Source: Rostratula benghalensis
Taxonomy: Eukaryota; Chordata; Aves; Charadriiformes; Rostratulidae
Direction of reading: 5' to 3'
Length of the DNA: 64,000 nucleotides
Assembly: GCA_013399305.1 (NCBI GenBank)
Contig: VXAI01000046.1
Coordinates: forward strand, 2,240,631 to 2,304,630
This document shows, in pieces, positions 1 through 11,400 of this stretch. The first letter of the stretch is position 1. Each line of letters starts with the position of its first letter. Both the position numbers and the translations under genes were made by a program. The notes under the pieces are model-generated. The model was not told the origin of the DNA. It saw only the letters and a list, made by a program, of their open reading frames with translations, and made no database searches.

Positions 1-1192
1 TTTTAAGTATTGCAGTAAGTTATTTTGTAGATTTAGAAGATAAGCTTGACAAGGTAGCAATTTGTGTTCAAGATAACTTTGGGACCTCTTTGCTTTTTGT
101 AAACATCCACCTCACCACTACAAGATGAGCTGCAGAAGGTCAGAGGGGATTAATTCTTTAGTACATCTGTTTCTCAAGCTGTGTATCTTTAAGGACTGAA
201 GGACCATTGTGCTGTATATTCATTCACAGAAACTTACACTACAGAAATAAACCGTTAGGTAAACATGTACCCATTTCCAACATAGTACTAGTGCAGCATG
301 GAACAGTAGAATCACTCAGCCACCAGGAAAGACAGCGATAACAATCACATCATTTGATAATACAGCCTATACAGAGGACTACCTGCTCTATACTGCATTA
401 TATGCACAGGAAGCATCAGGACATACAGAACAGCAATCCTTCCACTAAGAATATGATTTTACTAAGAAGAATACTTTTTTCTTTTAGTAAAACTTGGAAA
501 TGAGAAGATCAGAATACTTACTATCTAGCTCAGGACCTATGTAAAGTCAGTAAACACCAGGAGGTTTACCAGTCTGCATGTTCACAGTGTTCTGTGAAAT
601 ATCAGAAGTAAACCTGCTCCAAGTGGCCAATTTACCCACTGGAACTTTACAGTAACTTGGGTCAACATCGAAACTGAATCAGCCCTAAAGAAACTCTCAG
701 AGCAAGATCCAAACCTGATGAAACAGATACAAGACAACTTGAAATCAGCATTTCCTGCTGAAAGAGAGCATCCTGCACATTCATCTCTGAAACTGTGATA
801 CAGAAGCTACTATAGCAAAAGTACCTAGATCTTGAGATTAAAGTCTCTGAATTTCAGAATTAAACTTTTTAGAGACAAGACATGGGCAATTTGCCCTCAT
901 CTGACTTTAATATGCTCCTGGAGTCTATACATGTATCATTAGAGACACCAGATTAATTGTTAACAAGTATTGACCATGGAACACTCTCCTGACTGATATT
1001 TATCAGTGTCAGGTAGTAATCTCATTGAATGAAACTTTTTTTTTTAACTAGGAGAACTGTATAACACTAACTTTTAATACAATTGAGAACTAGTATTTTT
1101 GGTAATAACACAAAATCATGAGCACATTAAAAAACAAAAGTGAAGATTTAACATATTTGTTATGATGTTACGTTGCTCGACTCCTGAATGGA
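1..1192. other. Downstream flank or distal 3'UTR of BNIP2
   Basis: This is AT-rich unique sequence with no recognisable exon, repeat family or structural RNA. It may hold a longer BNIP2 3'UTR isoform or the spacer to the next gene. Confidence 0.5.
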
Positions 1193-1198
1193 TTTATT
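1193..1198 (-). terminator. BNIP2: Candidate poly(A) signal AATAAA (distal)
   Basis: This is a second canonical AATAAA on the minus strand, 82 bases beyond the first. It could be the main or an alternative 3' end of BNIP2. Confidence 0.4.
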
Positions 1199-1274
1199 TG
1201 CATACACCTGTCCCTGTACACAGGAAAATAGCAATCATTATCAAAAGATATTACAAGCTTTTACAACAGAGTAA

Positions 1275-1280
1275 TTTATT
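1275..1280 (-). terminator. BNIP2: Candidate poly(A) signal AATAAA (proximal)
   Basis: A canonical hexamer read on the minus strand lies about 1.1 kb after the stop codon. A second AATAAA at 1198-1193, 82 bases further on, could serve as an alternative end. The choice between them cannot be made from sequence. Confidence 0.45.
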
Positions 1281-2371
1281 TTTGCCCTCATAAACCTGTA
1301 AGCACTAGCTACATGTTCAAGAACACCTTCTACAGACACAAGTTAGTTTATGAGCATTGTGGGGATAAAAAAAACCCACCTCAACTTTTGTTGTTAAGTG
1401 CCAAACTAAGAGCTTTAGAAATGGATAATTCACTTACAAGGATGACACAGGTGGCATAATACTTCCCATACCTCTGCAAAGAATTGACATTATGACTAGA
1501 ATATCTGTGTAACTCCCAAGCTCTACTGAGCACAACCAGAGCTGCTACTGGTGACAACCAGTATGGATCCAGGAAGGACTACAATGAACTCATTTCCTAG
1601 TGGTAGCTGTGATAGCCTTGATTTACTGAAGCAGAATCTAAATTCTGCGACTTGAGAAAGGTCTGATACCTCACTAGTCATTGGAATAGCTCAGCTTCTA
1701 TTGTGGCTTAGGCTTAAACCCTTCAGACTGAAGTTCACAGAACTGCAGTTCTGCATTCTGAAAAATGAACTAAAGGACACCAAAGCTCAAGCTCATCCTA
1801 GTGAGGTAAATGAGTACTGCTTGTATTAGGTATGTGAACAAAACCAAGGAACTCCACACTTGTGAAAGACTACATTATGTGACTGTTAATATCCAAAAAA
1901 ATTAAGGCTTCTGTGACAACAAAGAAATGCACTTGACCATTTACAGCAAAACAGATTTATACAATAACAAGTAACTCACGGCCTTGTCTACCTGCAAATG
2001 AATTCCTTCAGCAGGTACACAGAATATATTGCTCAGTCATAAAAATATATATTATCTCTTTCCTTTAACATTTAGGTATATAAATATTTTACTGAAGAAC
2101 ATGCATCATTCAGATAAACAACTGCAAGAACATCCTCTGAAAACGTAGGGTTCTTTGACATTTAGCAGTATAAAATGATTACATAAACATAGCTATTAAA
2201 GTCAAGACAAATCAATACAGCAGTAAGCAGTCCATTGTGTGCTAGTCCAAGAAAATTAAGCACCTTTTGCAACAGCTTATAGAATATATCTACACACAGA
2301 ACGTATTGTAAATGGAGCAAAACCAGCATCGTTCCATCTGCATATTCTTCAGTCTCGTTTGGACTCCACAC
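1281..2371 (-). other. BNIP2: BNIP2 3'UTR
   Basis: This is the non-coding continuation of the terminal exon after the TAA at 2374-2372. It is AT-rich, has no reading frame of note, and runs to candidate polyadenylation signals. The length of about 1.1-1.2 kb is inferred from those signals only. No competing gene is visible on the plus strand. Confidence 0.6.
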
Positions 2372-2420
2372 TTACTGTTCACTTTTCTGTTCTTGTTTTC
2401 CATTCAGCTCTTGGTCAACT
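2372..2420 (-). CDS. BNIP2: BNIP2 last coding exon with stop codon
   Basis: This exon encodes the tail from V296 to Q310 and the TAA stop at 2374-2372. The acceptor AG lies at 2422-2421. The first base completes a CA|A glutamine codon carried over from the exon ending at 6467. The tail is slightly shorter than, and differs from, the mammalian one, which is the most variable part of the protein. The 3'UTR follows in the same exon. Confidence 0.95.
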
Positions 2421-5400
2421 CTGCTTAGCAAAGAAAGTAGTAAAATTAAAACCACGTTAAGTAGTTTACTTTGATAGCTCATATATTAAGCAATACCTAT
2501 TAATCTTAACAGGAAAACACAAAGCTTTTGCATGGAAAAAGTTTTAGTAAATAAGTATTAAATTAAGAATTTTATTGAATGCAGTCACAATGTTTTAGGG
2601 GTTTTTTTCAATTTTCTTTTTTTTCCTGCCTCCCCCTAAAAATTAAGAAACCATTTCAATAACTATAGCATTTAAAAGAAAGCATTTTAAAAGAAAGCAT
2701 TTGAAAAGTGCAATTACTTTTGCACAAAAGTCAATAAGCAGGTTCTGGTGCTTTTATTAATGAATGCAAGTTTACAGGTAACATGACAATACCATCAAGC
2801 ACTACTACTTTGAGGAAGTCATACACTGCAGAATAAGCAGAGAATTACCTTTATGTTATAGTAGTTAAGGCAAGAAGGTAACAGCATTAGTAAAGCGGCT
2901 CCTTAACTGCAATACATTGTCAATATATTAAGTTCCAAGACTCTTGTAACTGCCCAGGAAAAATTCACCATTGTACTGCTAAAAGTATCGCTTTGTTTCG
3001 TTTTGGGCTTGAGGGGTTTTCTCAGTTTTGTTTTGTTTTTTGGTATCTGCCTTAGGCCTAGCAGAGAAACCATGGCTTTGCAGAAACCAGTGGATGGTTG
3101 ATAGCCCTGCATGAGGTGTTCTTTTCCTCTTCATGGTCAGAGTAAGCTACCGTCTTAACTGTTATCTTCTGGAAAATAAGTTCTGCATGGAGGTAAATGA
3201 CTTCTAAAACTAACAACAGTTCCAAATTGAGAGAGGCCAAGGTCAAGTTTGTCTTCTAAGAACCTAATTGTCTAACCTACCTGTCCAGTCTCTCAAATTC
3301 TAACCAGCCAGTTTGCCAAAATGATAAAAAGAATGACAACTCTTCTAGGCCATGAACCCATAAGAAAAGGGAGGCAAGTTTTGGGGTTGGTTTTTTTGCA
3401 GCTGTAAGAACTGAACCTAGTACATAAGCATCCAATAGGTTTGAAGCAGTGTTCTCTAGAAGCAGCAGTCCTAGTAGAATACCTGTTTGCCTGCAGAGTA
3501 TGCAGCTGCAACTCAGCCCTGTCCTCACTGCTCTATCTTAAGAAAGCAGGCTTTGACATGACTTACAGGACTAATCAGAGAATGTGTAAGAAGGTATGGT
3601 AAGAGAATGCAAACAAGCTATGCATAACCATAGAGCTGACACCATAAATCCATAGAAGTGTATATTGTATTCTAGCTTCCAGTGACTCACACGCATAGCC
3701 AAAGAACTCCTACTGCCATCCTCAAGAAATTTACTAACTAGATTTGAACACATCTCATTTCCCCTTGTTATAATAAATAACACCCGCAACTCCTTTCAAC
3801 CAAATTTAAGGGTCAGTATGGAATAGCACCTGTGATCTCTCCATCTATACATGAGTTTCACTTAGGAACATACTACTTTTGCAGAAGTGAAGGTATCAGC
3901 AGGGACACTAAAAAGTGCTTGTCATACGGAAGATTTTAAGAAGTTTTTACATCACTGTTTGAATGTCTCAGGATTGCATCCTGAATACAGTGGGCCTTGC
4001 AATAGAATTGGGCCAAATTATACATGCCAGGGAAAAAAGAAAAAATTCAGCAGAACTGTTGTTCAATACGTACTGAAAGGGCTTCTTAAACTTGACAGGC
4101 TTAGTATTTCAGGTTACACACTGCAAGATTATTCCAATTAAGTGATAATTCCTAGAGAATGTTCAACATTTGTCACTAGCTCTATCCGCAAGCTTTCAGA
4201 AAAAATTTAAGTTCTTTTTATTTTAATCCCTCAGTGTTCTGCTCTGTGTCCATTATCCAATTTAGACAAACCTCCCTCAACTGTTATGCACACACAGAAG
4301 AGTAGATAAAAAAAGCGGTTAGTAGCAAACCCCTTCAATGTATTTGTTAGCCAGAGAGTGAAAAACATTCAAAAAGTTTCAGCAGCTGCTGGAATAGCTT
4401 GGACAGGTAGCAAGAGACTCAAAATTTTAAAAAATTAAAATCCAATGTTTATTAGCAAGGGACATAGGCACTGCAAATACAAACAGCACTAAAAATACTA
4501 ATTTAGATCTCATCTGTGCAAGTTAATAACTAAAAAGGAAGTGCATACCAAAATGACAAAATACAACAGTCAATATTAAAACTTGTTCCTGAGTTGCATC
4601 TCTGCTGATGCACAGCTACAGCTTTGCACCTAAACCCAGCTCTTCCTTCAGGTATCACTTCTTGTTAGATACAGCAAAACTTGATCGATACCAATTCATA
4701 CAGAAGCACTACTATTGCCTCTTGAGGCTTGAGTTGAATCCATGTAACCCCTTGCAAGCATCTCAAGTAATAGAGGCTATTCACAAATATCTGCCTGAAC
4801 ACCCAGGGCAAGCCCTTTTGGCTGATACTGTACAGATGAACTGTACTTGCTGACAGTAGAGTTGCTTTCATGCATAAGAACCTGGTCACTAGTGCATGTT
4901 TATATTTACAAATGCTTATTCCTTTATGCAAGCCAATCAACTGGGAGTTAGTTGCAGTGCAAGTTGTCTTATCTAGATGCAACCCTAATCAAAATATGAA
5001 TATACCTTTTCTGTTTCTTTCTAAACTTTTCTTCTTCATACCTTGGTGAGGAAAAGTTTGATTTCAGTAAATATAATATATGAAGGCCAAATTCAACAGA
5101 AGCTGCAAACTGGTATTAGTCAAGACAGTTTGTAGTAACATACCAAGTTTTGAAGCTGATGCAATTAAGAAAAAATATATTACATGTCCAACATCTATAA
5201 GCATTAAACAAGAAGCATTAAGATTTAGATACTATGGCATAACATATGAATTCAGTACAACTTCTTGTCTGTATTTCTAACAGTTTGAAGCCAGATATAA
5301 TCTTCTACAGAAGTCTGAGAATTAGCTCCATAAATCAGCCAAGTTCAGCCTTTGCAGAACACTTAAAGGTTCATCAGTACAGAAGGGAGACTTTCAAGAC

Positions 5401-8400
5401 CTGGGATGACAGTCTGAATATTCATAACACATCTTTTCAAAAGCACCAGTAAAGAAAAAAATATCTAAAAATAGCACAAGGCTACTTAGCCATTGTCACG
5501 TCTTTCCTCCCCATCCCAAGAAAACTGTGTTTTCTCTATTTTCATAAAAAGTTAAATCGTGCAACTGATACCAGCTGAATATTTACTGTAATAACCAGCC
5601 ATTTGCAGGAGGGAGGGATCTGTAGCTTTGTCCAATGTGGATGTGCCCTTCTGCCCACCCAGCAAGACTATGCCATCTTTCCTCATGGAATTCCCAGTTT
5701 GTGATCCCATGTTGTGATGCATACTCTGCAGAATCTGTATGATATACCCTCTAATAGGCTAGTCTGTTTATCATCAGAATTGTTCGTATATTCATCTGGA
5801 TCTGGTTAGACCCGAGTTCCTGGTTTCTACTCTACTACTGCACCCACAAATGCTACTGACAAAACCACCACCGTCATATTTGAGAGCAGAGCTGTGCTGA
5901 TGTTAAAGTGGGTATTTAAATCTGGAAGGAAGAAGAGAAAACCAAAAGACACTGATGTTGCCTTCACGTCTCAAAGTACTTTTAGAACTGTTATGAGTAG
6001 GGATGCAGCAATTTTTCACCAGGGCACTTCTTTTAAATGATATCCCCACCCAAGTGGTATTTCAGCACTCAATTCGTTCCACGTTTTAGTATGAACTAAA
6101 GATACTATATGTAACTTCAGTATCAACAAGCCCAGAATTTCTCACTTACAAGCCAGGTTAGTTTACTACAGAATGTAATGAAGCCTATTCTTTAGAAAAC
6201 TAATTCACCCACCCTAACTTGGTAATTACATAAGGCACTATCTGTGAAAATCCCTATACAGTAACATTTTGACTACCCAAGCCACTGCATCTCAAGCTGT
6301 AGTTAGCAATGTTGTCAAACATTGATACTCTTCCTCAAGATAGCAATGATCCAAGTTAAACTAAGTTTTATTAAATGCAAATGACATTCAAACCAATCAC
6401 TGAATACAATAGGTACCAGTTCTAAAACATGATCAGTGTTGAACATGTTTGAAAAATAAAACGTACTGTTTTATGCATTCTGGGATGCCAACGTATTCCA
6501 TGGGGATGAGTTCAGCTAGTTCTGCCAGGGTAAAGACATACCTAATTTTTTGGCTGAATTTTGAGCTGTGGAAGAACAAACGCAGGGTACAGTTACAACT
6601 TAATTTTTTCAACAGCTCAATAATAAAACATATTTTGAAGTTTAAAGTAAACAGTTGTTACAATTATGACTGCAGAGTATTACCTAATAAAAGGTTTTGT
6701 GATGGCCAGAAGCGTTCTGATGAACCAAGAAGGATGAACTATAATTAATGATTTCAGATTTTTCCTTAACCTGAAGAATTCAAACAGTGGACATAATTAC
6801 TGGAACAAAAAGGCAGCAGGACAAGGGTTTGGGGGGTTTTCTTAGGTTTTTTTTTTAATACATGAAAAGCATGTTTTTCAAGTACAACTGTCACATAAAC
6901 CTAATATTCCACACATTCCATTATTAGAAATTACCATCAGCCAGAATTAAGAAAAACCCCACACAACTCAATGGAGTATCAGTGTGACAACATAACAAGG
7001 AAATAACATTACAAGAAATAGTATTTAAATCTTTTTATACAACTAATGATTAAGTGGTTCCTCAAAGACACTCCCCCTTATTACCTTATCACATCAATAC
7101 ATGAAGATTTAAGGATGGTATACACAGTAACAGTCAATGTTTTAACACTACTATTTTCACTTGAAAGCAGCAACAAAAACCCCCAGGCATGCTTACAGCA
7201 TTATTCCACATTGTCTAGATTCGGAAGGTTTTCAACACACTTTCCTAAATATGTGTATCACCGAACAAGTGATTATTTTAAGAAAACACCACAGAGCTTC
7301 TTACCTTCTATCAATTTGCTGGTAACATTTCCTGAGCCAGCCTAAACTTGGCATTTTTCTCCGTGTTGTTGCACCATTCAGGTAAACTATCATATAGTTC
7401 TCTGCTACTAAGAGCTCTAAAGTGCCAATTACATACCTGCAGAGATAAGCAAAGAAAACTTTCAAGTGAAGAACTGCAGGTATTAAAGTAATTCCTAGTA
7501 GTGCTCAAATATATTTAAAAAAATAGACTTGGCAACAGTGTTGAGCAATATCTGATAATTTTTTTCTTCCCCTGGAAGCAGATGTCGTTGCTTTTCTGTT
7601 TGTTATGTTTCCCCTCATCTGAAATATAAAAAGCTTCATTTAAAAAAAAAAAAAAGTGAAGTAATTGCCTTTACAGTAAACCACAAAGTTACACAATGTG
7701 AAATTACAGTATTCAGAAGTATATAAAGACTTACTTAAATAGATTGTCCATTAGGTATCTGTAGTTAGGCTGGCTGCTTTCAGGCATAAAGCAAACAGCA
7801 AACACAACAATGGCATTTAACCCATCACCATAGTAACCTAAAAACAAAGGAAAAAAGCAGTAGTAGTGACACAGACAGCTGTCTACATTTATACAAAGTC
7901 AATCATATTCAGTAAGATTCTTCATTATTTACCTTAAATAATTTTTACAAGTATCTGTCCTCTAGGGATTCATACTGTTACAGAAAACATTAAGATTGCA
8001 TTTTCACATCTGTCTACTTCTAAAGAAATAGCTGAAGTTGATGCAAATCAAACACTTTACCTGCAATCAACACTTCAGTGCAGAATCTCGGCATATTTCA
8101 TAACATTTTATACAGGCTACTTTTACTCCAACCTGAACTCCACAGACTGCTAGGAAGAGTCATCCAGTTCATTTATGCCTTAGTAGGTCTACAGTTAAAG
8201 CTTTCAACACACTTAAAACAAAAAAAATTATACTGATAACACTGGCACTGTAGAACAGATGAGTCTATCTTACTATATATGTGTATCATAGTAGCTTCAA
8301 TGAAACATATACATTTTGGACCTTTAGTTTAACAGGGAAAAAAACACTAAATCACCATGCAAAAGCTCTTCCTGGGCCACCTCAACTCAGCTTAAAGAGG

Positions 8401-11400
8401 TAATGTCTCAAGAGTTCGCCCTCAGCAAGTCACCAGTTCTTACCACCATGACTGATCACTTTTTTATAGGGTTCAATTGCCTTCATGTCCACCCTATGGT
8501 CCTGTTCTCCAATCCTAAACATTCGCCAGCGTCGACCATTATCTTTCTCTTCTGCCGCAGTGTACTCCGTAAGTGATCCTTTCCTAATTACATCAGTAGT
8601 TTTTGGTTTTGGAAGATCATCTGCCGAAGTTAAAACACATTCAAGATCCATTATCCACTATGTTTAGTGATAATCAACTAAAACATAGGTTAACCACTTT
8701 GCTAATCAATCTGTTTCAATATTCTTTAGCCAGTCAAATGTATCAGCTGACTTAGTTCCTTTAGTCATTAGAAAATAGGATCTCAAGGGTGTCATATATT
8801 ATCAAAATACTCTGTGCTGGCAGTTATCCACTGAACGTAATATTCTGTGTTAAAGTACATAACAAATTTCCATTCATGTAGGAAGTCTATTTAATTATAG
8901 GCTTTCAAAACACAGACCATGATGACTCTCACCAAAATAGACAAAGTGGTTAACTCCAATGATAATTACACAGGTGGCTTGATCATGGATTTACATAAAA
9001 GCATGATTTAAAATATTGACAGCACCTCACAAGCAGGCATGCAGGCAAATCTATTAGAAATTAAATCTAATTCATGTGTGTGCAATCAATACACATGAAA
9101 TTTGTGCTGACAGCAATCTGTAAAGTGATTTGCTCCGATCTAATTGCGATTCTTAACTTTGTTGGATAGACCTTACCCAAAGCGAGAAAAACCTACTGCA
9201 AGTTAGTTGTCTGTTCCCAAGACAAAGCTGTTAATTGAAACTATCCTTCCAGGAAAATGAAGGCAGCAGCATTAAAGGAAGAAAAGACAGAAACCCTTTT
9301 CAGCCACTTTTAAAAACAAGGCACAAACACCCGGAACATTTCCTTCACATCATTGCAAAACTAACCCTAAAAACCAATTCTTCTTTACAAAAAAGACAAA
9401 AATCCTTTAATGAAATAAAATCCTATTAAGAAAACTTTACCTGCAATATGTCTTTACCTACTTTAAAAAAAACAATTTATTCTAAATTGTTTTTCTTTCT
9501 CCATTTGCAAGCCATTGTGGAATACAGAACAGGTAGTGTTTCATACATAACAGTGAAAAGACCAATTCCTGTTTACTCAGAAATTACTTCATTGCCAGTA
9601 TGAACAAGAAAAACTGAGTCTGTATGTTTATTTAGAGACATTGGTAAGTCATGAAGTTTGTAGAAGTTTGACTCCAACTGTTTGACCAACACAAGAGTTC
9701 TTGGCTTACATAAAAGGGCCTTAAAACATAATTCAAATGCAAGTTTAAAACTCATGCTTTAGCTCCTACACAGAACTTTTTCACTCAGATAAAATTTCGT
9801 AGAACCTCCAGGATTTGACTATAAGAGTAAGTTGAAGCATCTATTCATTACTTAAAATTAAGACCATTACTAGTATGGCTATAGCTAAGTTAACTTGCTA
9901 TCAAGTCATTTCAGAACAACCTGACACAAAGTAGAGGCTCTTCCACCACATCCAGCCAATCCAGAAAGTGCACAAACTGTAAAGCTACTGACCATTTCCC
10001 ATTCTTACCACAGTAAGATATGAGATCAGGTGTTATTCAATATTAAAAAAATATACCATTCAGTGCTCTTTAAGTACAAAGGCTTCCAATTAATCAGTTT
10101 CCCACTAGCTATTCTATAATCTTTATCTCTTTATGTGGTTCACCTCCATTTAAAACTGATCTATAACACATGTGAAACACTTGGGGTTTTTTTTTTTCAC
10201 GGGTTGGTTCTTGGAAAAATACTGCAATGGAGAGGATTTTCCATAACTTCAAGTCTTACAGGTATTTAATGACATTCACCTAAGTTTATTTGGACTTAAA
10301 GCTATTATGCTGTCTGCTGTCTAATCAGTTGAGCTGATTTGCACCTATTCATTGTGCCCATTTCCAATTTAATCACTCCCTTTTTATTTTCCTTCTTGTA
10401 ATATTGAGTCATAGTTACTTCCCACCTGAAAAACTATTGACCTGCACATCAGAAACAGAATAATGTTAGGGCAGCAGGAAAAAGTAACAATGTACCTACC
10501 TTCCCATTCAAATTCATTGCTATTTTCTGAAGGAGTGTCTAAATTGTCCAAGTCAATCTCTCCACTTTCATCAAAGTCATCAGACAAAACAGACTCTCCA
10601 CTGTGATCCAAAGTTAAGCTGATATCTGGAGCCATTAGTTTCTTCCTCACTTTGGTTCCATTAACCTCTGCATTTAAAAAAGCAAATTATTTATTTTCCA
10701 AGCCAGAGCGAGTTTAGATAAGCATATTAGCAAAACAGAAGAGCAGAGTGTTTCCTTGGAATGTACTGTAAATTAATGACCATAATTGAAATAAAGTATC
10801 TAGAGCGAGAATTAAACAGAGTAAGAAGATGAGCACGTGGAGGTCGAAGTTCCCAAGTCCTCAAGACTGTAAATTCACACGATGGCATACACACTCTGAT
10901 GATAGTGGCAGACCACCATACTCCCTCCAGAAGAAAAACCTGAAGTGTTGGCACCACCTAAGCAGTTATAAGCCATGCGGGCTATACCAATTAGTACCAC
11001 AACTTGGTCTAGATATTGTACTGAAGTCTGGCAAGCAATCTAATAGATTCATGTCCCTAACCCTTGTTAGGTTTGGTAACACTATAACCATTTTGAATGA
11101 AAAAAAAGTTAATATACAAGCTAAAAAAGACAGCTGACAGAGGAGGACAGAAAAATCAAAGGAACTATTAGGTGAATACACAGCAAACTTTGAGACACGA
11201 GGCAAATACTTGCCTTATTTAGACAGTACTTGAAGGCAGTAAATAAAATGACTAATCCAGCACTGGGAATGCCACAAAGAAAGCAGACAAACAAAATAAA
11301 AAAAATTTAAGATGACCCTATTATTATTTCCCCTCTGACCATTCAGACAGGCAGTGTTCCTAAAAGGCCACAAAGGTCTGAAATTTGGAGTGAAACTAAG